A stretch of 7,903 bases of DNA, from contig DBWK01000023.1 of the NCBI GenBank assembly GCA_002308875.1, positions 1 through 7,903 on the forward strand, written 5' to 3'. Positions 1 through 6,640 of this stretch are shown in pieces. A model generated the notes under the pieces. It was not told where the DNA came from and made no database searches. It saw nothing but the letters and a program-made list of their open reading frames with translations. The position numbers were made by a program, and so were the translations under genes. Each line of letters begins with the position of its first letter. The first letter of the stretch is position 1. The DNA is from Treponema sp. UBA1240 (GTDB lineage Bacteria; Spirochaetota; Spirochaetia; Treponematales; Treponemataceae).

Positions 1-2
1 AG

Positions 3-1589
3 CTTTCCGGTATGACCGGTACCGCCGACACGGAAGCTGTTGAATTCAACAAGATTTATAACCTTGACGTTGTTGTTGTTCCTACCAACAAGCCTGTTGC
101 CCGTGTTGACGAGAACGACGAGGTTTATCTTACAGAAGCCGACAAATGGCAGGCAATCTGCAATGAAATTATCCGTATCCACAAAACAGGGCAGCCGGTT
201 CTTGTCGGTACAATCTCAATTGAAAAATCCGAACTGCTTTCTTCAATGCTCACCAAATGCGGCGTACGCCATGAGGTTCTTAACGCAAAGAACCACGCAC
301 GCGAAGCTCTTATTATTGCGGAAGCCGGTGCAAAAAACGCCGTTACCATTGCAACAAACATGGCAGGACGAGGTACCGATATCAAGCTTGGCGGCAACCC
401 CGAATTCCGGGCACGAAAACGTGCGGGAACGGAAGCAACACCCGAACAGTACGAGGCAGCTCTTAAGATTGAAAAAGAACAGTGGCTCAAAGACTATGAG
501 GAAGTAAAAGCCCTCGGCGGTCTTTGTGTTCTCGGCACGGAACGCCATGAGAGCCGTCGTATTGATAACCAGCTGCGCGGTCGTTCAGGCCGACAGGGTG
601 ACCCTGGTCGCAGTAAATTCTATCTTTCGCTTGATGATGACCTTATGAGGCTGTTCGGCGGCGAAAAGATGAAGATAATGATGAGTCGCATCGGTATGCA
701 GAGCGGCGAACCTATTTATCATCCGTGGCTCAGCAAGACAATAGAAAAGGCACAGACAAAGGTTGAGGAACGCAACTTTGAAATAAGAAAGCACCTGCTT
801 GATTATGACGATGTTCTTAACGAACAGCGCACATTTATTTACGGACAGCGTGACGACATTATAGCCGACAATGAGCTGCCTAAGCGTGTTATGCAGACGG
901 CAAGCGACACAATAGAAGACTTTATTGATGAGTTTAGGCACGATGCGCGCAAAAACTCGGACGAAGCTGTTTCCGCCCTGTTCAACCAGGTTAAGGAAAC
1001 ATTCGGACTTACGCTGAACCTCGATAAATCCGCTTATATCGGCACAAAGAACAGCGAAAACCTTCAGACCGATATTCTTGAAGAAATGCGCAGGGATTTG
1101 CAGGAAAAAGAACTGCTTGCCGGTAAAGAGAACCTTAATATGTTTATCCGTTCACTTTACATTCAGGCGATAGACCGCAAATGGCTTGACCACCTTGAAA
1201 CGCTTGAAGCTCTGCGCGAAGCTGTTTATCTGCGTTCATACGGTTCCAAAAATCCTCTTACCGAATACAAAATTGACGGTTTTAACATTTTTTACGATAT
1301 GCTTGATTCAATCAGGCTTGATATTGCACGTAAGGTTTTCCGCGTAAAGATTCAGGTCGGTCCTGCAAATTACGAGCGTTCGCGCAGAGCTGTGCGCAAT
1401 GTGAACGAGCAGCATCAGGCTGCGGGCATGTTTGCGGGTGGTATGCAGGCAGCAGGCGGACGTTCTGTTGTATCGGCTCAGAGCCGTCCCGAAAGCGCCA
1501 CATACGTACGTGCAACGCCCAAGGTTGGACGCAATGAACCGTGTCCGTGCGGAAGCGGTAAAAAGTACAAGAACTGCTGCGGTAGATAG
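3..1589 (+). CDS. secA: Protein translocase subunit SecA, C-terminal part (5' end outside window)
   Basis: SecA is the ATPase motor that pushes unfolded preproteins through the SecYEG channel at the inner membrane. The reading frame is open to the left edge and begins in the LSGMTGTADTEA segment, which lies around residue 385-395 of E. coli SecA. The Walker A half of nucleotide-binding domain 1 is therefore missing from view, and the ATG at 12 is internal. Counting from that ATG, the visible parts are: the second nucleotide-binding domain (VLVGTISIEKSE near 63-74, TIATNMAGRGTDI near 112-124, and the arginine-finger motif GRSGRQGD near 190-197); the helical scaffold and wing region (HPWLSKTIEKAQ, then LLDYDDVLNEQR near 262-273); a Gln/Ala/Gly-rich linker (about 465-500); and a C-terminal SEC-C zinc motif with Cys511, Cys513, Cys522 and Cys523. 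That tail binds SecB or ribosomes in other bacteria. The gene is intact to its TAG stop. It converges with the kinase gene across 38 bases, and I see no clear terminator there. Confidence 0.98.
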   Translation, partial: LSGMTGTADTEAVEFNKIYNLDVVVVPTNKPVARVDENDEVYLTEADKWQAICNEIIRIHKTGQPVLVGTISIEKSELLSSMLTKCGVRHEVLNAKNHAREALIIAEAGAKNAVTIATNMAGRGTDIKLGGNPEFRARKRAGTEATPEQYEAALKIEKEQWLKDYEEVKALGGLCVLGTERHESRRIDNQLRGRSGRQGDPGRSKFYLSLDDDLMRLFGGEKMKIMMSRIGMQSGEPIYHPWLSKTIEKAQTKVEERNFEIRKHLLDYDDVLNEQRTFIYGQRDDIIADNELPKRVMQTASDTIEDFIDEFRHDARKNSDEAVSALFNQVKETFGLTLNLDKSAYIGTKNSENLQTDILEEMRRDLQEKELLAGKENLNMFIRSLYIQAIDRKWLDHLETLEALREAVYLRSYGSKNPLTEYKIDGFNIFYDMLDSIRLDIARKVFRVKIQVGPANYERSRRAVRNVNEQHQAAGMFAGGMQAAGGRSVVSAQSRPESATYVRATPKVGRNEPCPCGSGKKYKNCCGR

Positions 1590-1627
1590 AACAAGGCAGT
1601 ATTTCCGTTATTACGACGATTGTTTTG

Positions 1628-4150
1628 CTACTTGTATTCCGTTAAAATTTGTTCAATTTGCTCAAACTCAATGTCTTCCACAGCTTTGGAAAGCTTCGGT
1701 ATTTTTTGATTCAACTCTTGCGGCAGCCTGAGCTTTTTTAAAAGCGCAAATTGTTCTTCCAGTAAAGTTAAATCAAAACTTGTGCAAGCAGACAAAATTG
1801 TATTGATAATGGAAGAAATTTCTTCTTTGCCTGCGGCTTGCTTTTCGTTTTCGCTTATTTCGCCATAGTTTTTTACCGGGGCAAGCTGCTCATACAGGCT
1901 TCGGTAATATTCCAGCATAATACCGGTTTGGGTGCTCAGTTCGGCAATAAAGTTATGGTCTGGCTCACTCATACTTTGCACTTTATTACCGGCGTCTTCC
2001 AATTGCGCGCACATTGCGGAAAGTTTTTGTGCGCCCACAATCCTGGATGCACTTTTTAGAGCATGGGTTTGAATTGTGTAGTCCTTGTAGTTTGCATTTT
2101 CAAGATATTTTTGAATCAGTGCGGCTTTTTCCTGAATTGAAGAAGCAAAAGTCTTTACGGCAGCAAGCCATGTTTCAAAACTACCTGCGGCTTTTACCGC
2201 ATTCGGTACATCAATCTTGTCCTTTGGCAGGGCAGGAAAATCGTCCGGTAGTGTAATTTTTGAATCTGCTTCGGCTGCTTCTCCGCCGTCAACAAATTGC
2301 AGAAGGTCTTTTTTGAGATACTTGGAAAGACATTCGGCAAAATCTTTTCCTTGAACAGGTTTTGAAAGAAAGCCGTCAAAACCTTTGCTCAGGAACATTT
2401 CACGCGCTCCGTTCACAGCGTTTGCGCTAAGGGCAATCACCGTATTCTTTTGGGTATCGGGTGATGCGCTATCCATTGCACGTATCTTTTCAAGTGCTTC
2501 AACACCGTCCATTCCCGGCATCTGGTGGTCCATAAAAACAATGTCGAACTTATGTGTTTTAAGCAAATCCAAAGCTTCGTAACCGCTCATGGCTTTTGTG
2601 CAGTTTATTCCGAATTTTTTCAAAAGTCCGTCTGCAACCTGCAGGTTCACTTCGTTATCGTCAACTACAAGAATACGTGCTTCGGGAGCTTTGAACGGCA
2701 GCGAAGACTGTTTTTCAGCGAACAGCGGTGCAAACTCTGCGCTGTTTATCAGCGGAAGGCTTATCTGTACTAATTCCGGCTTTTCTTTGCAAACAACGGC
2801 AGCATCAAACAATGGTTTGTACGATTCGCTGCAGGTTTTGCCGGACACACACTTTTGCGGAACGGTAAAATAGAACGTAGAACCTTTGCCGTATTCGGAT
2901 TCAACGCCTGCAGTACCTTTCATAAGTGTTACAAGGTTTTTGCTGATTGCAAGCCCAAGTCCCGTTCCGCCTTTTGAGCGGTTCATCTGCATGTCAACCT
3001 GCTGGAATGCGCGGAATAGTTTGCCCAAGTCTTCTTTTTTTATACCAACGCCGGAATCTATTACACTAAAACGCAAGCCGTCTTTGTTCTGATATTTACG
3101 CAAATCTTCAACACGGAGTTTTACAAATCCTTTTTCAGTAAACTTGGAAGAATTACCTGCTAGATTTATTAAAATCTGACGCAGCCGCATATCATCACCG
3201 TTGTAAATGTGCGCAAGGTTCGGGTCAATTTCAAGCATAAGCTCAACCGGCTTTTCCCTAAGACGCACTTCTATAACGTTCATAATGTCGTTCATCAGCT
3301 TTACAAGATCATAATCAACAGGAACTATTTCCATTTTCCCTGATTCAATTTTGGAAAAATCCAGAATGTCGTTTATTATGCCTACAAGGTTTATACCGGC
3401 GGAACGTATCTGGCACAGAACATTTTTTTCGCTGTCGTTAAGGTCAAAATCCAGCGCAAGCTCGCTCATTCCAACGATTGCGTTCATCGGTGTTCTTATT
3501 TCGTGGCTCATGTTCGCAAGGAACAGAGACTTCATTCTTTCGCGTTCAATTGTTTCGTACAGATAGCGTTCCTTTATAAAAGCAGTTGCCGCTGATATGA
3601 GCATGAACACGATGATGTACGCCCAATAAGGGTCATACGAACCCGCCATGTTAAAAACCTTGATGAGCACGAATGATATTACAAAACACACTATATCCAC
3701 TAGAATTGTAACCGCACTGTTTATGTACAGAATGGCGGATGTCAGGCTTACAATGATGAATGCGAATGTAAAATCCGCAACGCCGAATGTACGTGCCGTA
3801 ATAAGAACCGCAAGAAAAGCGTTGAATGTGAGTTGAAATCCGTAGGCTTTGATAACCTGATAATAAATTTTATTCCACTGATTGTTTTTAAGCTTTTTGT
3901 AAGCAATCAGTGAAAAGACGAATATAGCAAGCGAAGATAAAATAAAAATGCCGTCAAGAATCACGAACAGAATATAGGCGTTTATGGAAAAGCTGCCCAT
4001 GGTAAAAAGCTTGTCCGCATACGCAGGCAAAAAAAGCTTGCGCAAATCACGCACAAATTCCGTGGTCAGATAGATTGCCATGGAAGGAGCGAATATAAAA
4101 AGTCTCCGAATGTTTGCCTGGTTTTCTATGTGCTTGTCAGAAACGTTCAT
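1628..4150 (-). CDS. Membrane hybrid sensor histidine kinase (HisKA-HATPase-REC-Hpt)
   Basis: This is a transmembrane hybrid kinase of 840 residues carrying all modules for a His-Asp-His phosphorelay. The first ~195 residues hold five or six hydrophobic segments (about 15-33, 57-84, 99-120, 125-145, 147-167, 175-192) and no recognisable extracellular or PAS domain. The signal is therefore probably sensed in or near the membrane. The HisKA H-box SHEIRTP follows with His216. The HATPase has the N-box (Asn333), DSGVGI (Asp365) and GGTGLGLAI (394-402). The receiver has the acidic pair Asp497/Asp498, phospho-acceptor Asp541 in MDHQMPGMDG, Ser575 and Lys597. An Hpt domain has THALKSASRIVGA with His696. 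A further ~75 residues of charged helix follow. I chose the ATG at 4150 because it lies four bases past the regulator's stop. A TTG at 4180 would add ten residues and overlap the regulator. Neither start has a good Shine-Dalgarno. The stimulus is unknown. Confidence 0.93.
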   Translation of the reverse strand: MNVSDKHIENQANIRRLFIFAPSMAIYLTTEFVRDLRKLFLPAYADKLFTMGSFSINAYILFVILDGIFILSSLAIFVFSLIAYKKLKNNQWNKIYYQVIKAYGFQLTFNAFLAVLITARTFGVADFTFAFIIVSLTSAILYINSAVTILVDIVCFVISFVLIKVFNMAGSYDPYWAYIIVFMLISAATAFIKERYLYETIERERMKSLFLANMSHEIRTPMNAIVGMSELALDFDLNDSEKNVLCQIRSAGINLVGIINDILDFSKIESGKMEIVPVDYDLVKLMNDIMNVIEVRLREKPVELMLEIDPNLAHIYNGDDMRLRQILINLAGNSSKFTEKGFVKLRVEDLRKYQNKDGLRFSVIDSGVGIKKEDLGKLFRAFQQVDMQMNRSKGGTGLGLAISKNLVTLMKGTAGVESEYGKGSTFYFTVPQKCVSGKTCSESYKPLFDAAVVCKEKPELVQISLPLINSAEFAPLFAEKQSSLPFKAPEARILVVDDNEVNLQVADGLLKKFGINCTKAMSGYEALDLLKTHKFDIVFMDHQMPGMDGVEALEKIRAMDSASPDTQKNTVIALSANAVNGAREMFLSKGFDGFLSKPVQGKDFAECLSKYLKKDLLQFVDGGEAAEADSKITLPDDFPALPKDKIDVPNAVKAAGSFETWLAAVKTFASSIQEKAALIQKYLENANYKDYTIQTHALKSASRIVGAQKLSAMCAQLEDAGNKVQSMSEPDHNFIAELSTQTGIMLEYYRSLYEQLAPVKNYGEISENEKQAAGKEEISSIINTILSACTSFDLTLLEEQFALLKKLRLPQELNQKIPKLSKAVEDIEFEQIEQILTEYK

Positions 4151-4154
4151 AGGT

Positions 4155-4931
4155 TCAGGCTTTGTCAGCCTGGTTTTCAAAAATTGCGTTTACCTTGTTT
4201 AAAAACTCAATCCGGTCGGTATTCTTGAGAATATAACCCTGTGGTTTAAGCTTTAACGCTTCCATTACTTTTTCGCTGTCGCTTACACCTGTCAGGAATA
4301 CTACAGGAATATTTGCGTAATCAGGTTCGCTCCTGATCATTTCCAAAGTTTGCAGTCCGTTGCAAACCGGCATTTCATAATCAAGCAGAATCAGTTCAGG
4401 TTTTGTTTTTCCCAGGAATGAAATACATGCAGCTCCGCTTTTTGCAACGGCAACTTCATAAAAGTTGTGAAGCCAGCTTGTCATTGTGCGCAGACAGATT
4501 GGGTCGTCATCTACCAGCAGGATGGAATGCTTGCGGTTTGCTTTTCCTGTAAGCAGAACATTTAGTTCCTCATTTTCCCTTAGCACTGCATCAAAAGCTT
4601 TTTGGAATGCGTTTACCGGTTTAGGCAGGTCAATGCAATACAGGTTTCCTCTTTCAATCAAATCTGTGAATTTTTCATAGTCATAATGTGAACCCAAAAG
4701 GCAGATATGAGCATTTTTCAGATATACAATAATTCTTCGCAACTCAACAATGCTGGATGCTGAAATATCTTTTATGAATGCGATTACCAACGGAATTTCC
4801 TGTGATGCCAGTATGAATTCGGCGTTCTTTGAGTCAAAATCTATTGTTGCTGTTTCATATTTGCATTTAAGAAACTCAAAAATAGATTTGTCAACGTTGT
4901 TTTCTTCTCTGATAATAAGAATATCTTTCAT
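4155..4931 (-). CDS. Response regulator with degenerate receiver-like half plus intact receiver, no output domain
   Basis: This 258-residue cytoplasmic protein ends in a canonical receiver (about 135-255). That domain has the acidic cluster Asp141-143 in LLVDDDP, phospho-acceptor Asp184 in LLDYEMP, Thr214 in VFLTG and Lys236 in YILKN, where the usual Lys-Pro is Lys-Asn. It has no DNA-binding, GGDEF or other output domain, so it may act by protein contact or as a phosphate relay or sink. Residues 1-120 look like another alternating beta-alpha fold ending in LPKP (Lys104). The expected acidic pair and phospho-acceptor Asp are absent there, so I read it as a pseudo-receiver; this is inferred from the strand and helix pattern only. 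The gene is first in an operon with the hybrid kinase, which makes that kinase its likely phosphodonor through Hpt His696. The only upstream in-frame context is non-coding, so the ATG start is firm. AAAAAGG lies just two bases before it. Confidence 0.9.
   Translation of the reverse strand: MKDILIIREENNVDKSIFEFLKCKYETATIDFDSKNAEFILASQEIPLVIAFIKDISASSIVELRRIIVYLKNAHICLLGSHYDYEKFTDLIERGNLYCIDLPKPVNAFQKAFDAVLRENEELNVLLTGKANRKHSILLVDDDPICLRTMTSWLHNFYEVAVAKSGAACISFLGKTKPELILLDYEMPVCNGLQTLEMIRSEPDYANIPVVFLTGVSDSEKVMEALKLKPQGYILKNTDRIEFLNKVNAIFENQADKA
4156..4172 (-). promoter_or_regulatory. Hairpin at the regulator-kinase gene junction
   Basis: On the - strand CAGGCT and AGCCTG form a perfect 6-bp, GC-rich stem around a 5-base loop. 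It covers the last codons of the regulator and reaches into its TGA stop. The kinase ATG begins five bases after the stem. No U-tract follows, so it is not an intrinsic terminator. With no Shine-Dalgarno for the kinase, it may take part in translational coupling, because ribosomes finishing the regulator would melt it. The structure is seen directly; the role is inference. Confidence 0.4.
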
Positions 4932-4940
4932 AGCCTTTTT

Positions 4941-4969
4941 ATTATAGCATTTGTTTTATAAGAAGTAAA
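4941..4969 (-). promoter_or_regulatory. Candidate promoter with extended -10, regulator-kinase operon
   Basis: On the - strand TTTACT (4969-4964, 4 of 6 matches to the -35 consensus) lies 17 bases before a perfect TATAAT (4946-4941). The -10 is preceded by TGC, giving an extended -10. Predicted initiation near 4935-4933 leaves only two to four bases before the ATG at 4931, so this promoter would give an almost leaderless message. Confidence 0.45.
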
Positions 4970-4982
4970 ACAGGAAAATCAA
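4955..4982 (-). promoter_or_regulatory. Alternative overlapping promoter, regulator-kinase operon
   Basis: On the - strand TTGATT (4982-4977) lies 16 bases before TATAAA (4960-4955). Initiation would fall near 4948, giving a leader of about 17 bases that includes the purine-rich AAAAAGG. Its -10 is a weaker match than the overlapping extended -10 element, but the resulting leader is more conventional. At most one of the two need be real. Confidence 0.3.
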
Positions 4983-4989
4983 AAAATAA

Positions 4990-5018
4990 TTGCTTAAATG
5001 CTGAAAGTGTTTTACCAT
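4990..5018 (+). promoter_or_regulatory. Weak candidate promoter for the acyltransferase gene
   Basis: TTGCTT (4990-4995) and TACCAT (5013-5018) are separated by 17 bases. Each matches four of six consensus positions. Initiation would fall at about 5025, right at the Shine-Dalgarno sequence, which is close. The intergenic region is AT-rich enough that chance matches are likely, so this is a low-confidence call. If real, it sits back to back with the promoters of the regulator operon, with start sites about 90 bases apart. Confidence 0.22.
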
Positions 5019-5024
5019 ATATAC

Positions 5025-5030
5025 GGAAGG
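5025..5030 (+). promoter_or_regulatory. Ribosome binding site that fixes the acyltransferase start
   Basis: GGAAGG lies six bases before the ATG at 5037. This favours that codon over the in-frame ATG at 4998, which has only AT-rich sequence before it and would add 13 residues. Confidence 0.75.
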
Positions 5031-5036
5031 TATCTG

Positions 5037-5747
5037 ATGAAAACTCTCATTGCTGCTATTAGAATTCTTATAAACCTTATAAGCTACAACAAGGAGCTGA
5101 AAAAAGCGCAACAACTGAATAAAGAAGGCAAAATTGCGGAAAGGGATGCGTTTGTTAATCCGCTTGTTCAACAATGGGCAAAGTTTATTATAGGCATTAC
5201 CGGAAAGAATACTACGGTTTCGGTTACAGGCACGGAAAATATTCCTAAGGATTCGGCCTGTGTTTTTATCGGAAACCACCAGGGATATTTTGATATTCCT
5301 CTTTTGCTTTCATGTGTAAACAAGCCTATAGCTTTTATTGCAAAGAAAGAAATAAAAAAGGTTCCGTTCCTGAACAAATGGATGGATCTTATGCAGTGTA
5401 CTTTTCTTGACAGGAATAATCCCCGCCAGACCGTACAGGCAATGGCAGAGGCTGTTGAGAATGTTAAAAAAGGATACTCTCTCGTTATTTTTCCTGAAGG
5501 ACACAGGAGCAAGGGCAAGCCTATGCAGGATTTTAAGCCCGGCAGCTTTAAGCTTGCGTTCCGTTCCGAAGCACCGATTGTTCCTGTAACTATTGACGGC
5601 ACCTGGAAATTGTTTGAAGAAAAGGGACTCCGCTCCGCGGATTTGAGGCTGATTATTCATCCGCCCGTTGAAACAAAAGGTTTGACTAGGGAAGAACAGG
5701 CGGAATTGCCTGCAAAGATTCAAAAAACAATAGCAGATGCACTTTAG
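5037..5747 (+). CDS. plsC: 1-acyl-sn-glycerol-3-phosphate acyltransferase family protein (PlsC-like)
   Basis: Members of this membrane-bound family transfer an acyl chain to lysophosphatidic acid to make phosphatidic acid, the precursor of membrane phospholipids. The 236-residue protein has the family blocks in order. Block I is the catalytic NHQGYFD (His81 and Asp86, the HX4D motif). Block II is around FLDRNNPRQT (Arg126). Block III is FPEGHRS (Glu154, Gly155), where most relatives have Thr rather than His after the Gly. Block IV is VPVTIDG (Pro183). The N-terminus (MKTLIAAIRILINLI) is a short hydrophobic stretch that could anchor it to the membrane. The length fits PlsC. It stands alone, divergent from the signalling operon and convergent with nagB. 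The family also includes acyltransferases for other lyso-lipids, so the exact acceptor is inferred. Its last codons form one arm of the downstream hairpin. Confidence 0.9.
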   Translation: MKTLIAAIRILINLISYNKELKKAQQLNKEGKIAERDAFVNPLVQQWAKFIIGITGKNTTVSVTGTENIPKDSACVFIGNHQGYFDIPLLLSCVNKPIAFIAKKEIKKVPFLNKWMDLMQCTFLDRNNPRQTVQAMAEAVENVKKGYSLVIFPEGHRSKGKPMQDFKPGSFKLAFRSEAPIVPVTIDGTWKLFEEKGLRSADLRLIIHPPVETKGLTREEQAELPAKIQKTIADAL

Positions 5748-5761
5748 TTGCACATCTGCTA
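5722..5761 (-). terminator. Intrinsic terminator of nagB, overlapping the end of plsC
   Basis: A perfect 9-bp stem, TAGCAGATG (5731-5739) with CATCTGCTA (5753-5761), encloses a 13-base loop. Read on the - strand it is followed by TTGTTTTTTG, a good U-tract, and it starts eight bases after the nagB stop. On the + strand no T-run follows, so it should work much less well for plsC, whose TAG stop lies in the loop. Confidence 0.8.
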
Positions 5762-5769
5762 AACCTGAC

Positions 5770-6573
5770 TTAAATGCTGTTGTCGTAGTTTGAAGACTCA
5801 ATTTCCTTAAAGTATTTGACTGTTCCTACTTTAAGTTCGTCTGTGGCGTCTTCGTCGCAGACGATTACAGCGTTCGGATGCATTTGCAGTGCACTTACGG
5901 TCCACATTTGCGAAATGCCTTCTTCTACCGCGTGTTTAAGAGCCTGCGCCTTGTTGTGTCCGTTTATGAGGATAAGAACTTCCCTAGCGTCGCATATTGT
6001 GCCAACGCCCACTGTTAAGGCTGTAGTCGGTACTTTTGAAATATCGCCGCCGAAAAATCTTGAGTTTACTATGATTGTGTCTTTTGTGAGCGCATTCTGA
6101 CGGGTGCGTGATGCAAGCGAAGAACCCGGCTCGTTAAATGCGATGTGTCCGTCAACTCCAACTCCGCCCAAAAACAATTCGATTCCGCCGTAAGAAGCAA
6201 TCGCTTTTTCGTATGCGTCACATTCCGCCTGAAGGTCTTTTGCCATTCCGTTGAGAATGTGGATGTTTTCTTTTTTTATATCTATGTGCTTGAAAAAGTT
6301 TTCGTGCATAAAGTAGTGGTAGCTCTGGTCGTGCTTTTCATCCAGGCCCACATATTCGTCCATGTTGAATGTAACTACGTTTTCAAAGGAAACTTTGCCT
6401 TTTTTGTTCAAATCAATAAGATTGCGGTATGTGCCAAGTGGTGTTGAACCGGTAGGGAGTCCTAGTACAAAAGGTTTTTTTGCCGTCGGCTTAAAATCGT
6501 TTATTTTTTTTGCTATGTGGTTTGCCGCCCACTTTGCGCAGTCTTCGTAATTGTCACGGATAATCAGTCTCAT
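5770..6573 (-). CDS. nagB: Glucosamine-6-phosphate deaminase
   Basis: NagB converts glucosamine 6-phosphate to fructose 6-phosphate and ammonia. It is the cytoplasmic step that sends amino sugars from N-acetylglucosamine, chitin or recycled cell wall into glycolysis. The 267-residue protein lines up with E. coli NagB (266 residues) almost without gaps. It has phosphate-loop LGLPTGSTPLGTY (38-49), FNMDEYVGL with catalytic Asp72, and GGVGVDGHIAFNEP with Asp141, His143 and Glu148. Of the E. coli allosteric-site residues, Ser151, Arg158 and Tyr254 are kept, but Lys160 is Asn here. The start is supported by GGAG five bases before the ATG. There is no nagA or GlcNAc transporter in view. It lies downstream of the permease gene on the same strand, but a strong terminator separates them, ending 12 bases before the nagB ATG. 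Its own promoter is not obvious. Confidence 0.97.
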   Translation of the reverse strand: MRLIIRDNYEDCAKWAANHIAKKINDFKPTAKKPFVLGLPTGSTPLGTYRNLIDLNKKGKVSFENVVTFNMDEYVGLDEKHDQSYHYFMHENFFKHIDIKKENIHILNGMAKDLQAECDAYEKAIASYGGIELFLGGVGVDGHIAFNEPGSSLASRTRQNALTKDTIIVNSRFFGGDISKVPTTALTVGVGTICDAREVLILINGHNKAQALKHAVEEGISQMWTVSALQMHPNAVIVCDEDATDELKVGTVKYFKEIESSNYDNSI

Positions 6574-6584
6574 TTTAGCTCCAT

Positions 6585-6627
6585 AAAAAAAAGCAGTCCA
6601 GAATGTGATAAACGCATACTGAACTGC
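6585..6627 (-). terminator. Intrinsic terminator between the permease gene and nagB
   Basis: On the - strand GCAGTTCAG (6627-6619) pairs with CTGGACTGC (6601-6593). This gives nine pairs including one G-T. After a T-T mismatch, ATG/CAT can extend the stem to leave a 9-base loop. Eight Ts follow directly (6592-6585). It begins 14 bases after the permease stop. Its T-run ends only 11 bases before the nagB ATG, so it also forms the immediate leader of nagB. Confidence 0.88.
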
Positions 6628-6640
6628 CTTGCAGATTATA

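Noticed and set aside
125..548. Open frames of 100-155 residues within secA on both strands
   Set aside because: They overlap highly conserved SecA motor sequence and show low-complexity or unnatural composition, with no motifs.
1590..1627. Bidirectional terminator between convergent secA and the kinase gene
   Set aside because: I looked for stems on both strands. I found only three- to five-base pairings without a U-tract, so I make no call.
4998..5036. N-terminal extension of the acyltransferase from the ATG at 4998
   Set aside because: A strong GGAAGG precedes the ATG at 5037, while 4998 has no Shine-Dalgarno and lies within the candidate promoter.
5310..5801. A 163-residue open frame on the - strand
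   Set aside because: It is the antisense shadow of plsC and runs over the nagB terminator. The + strand frame has all four acyltransferase blocks, and this one shows no recognisable motif.
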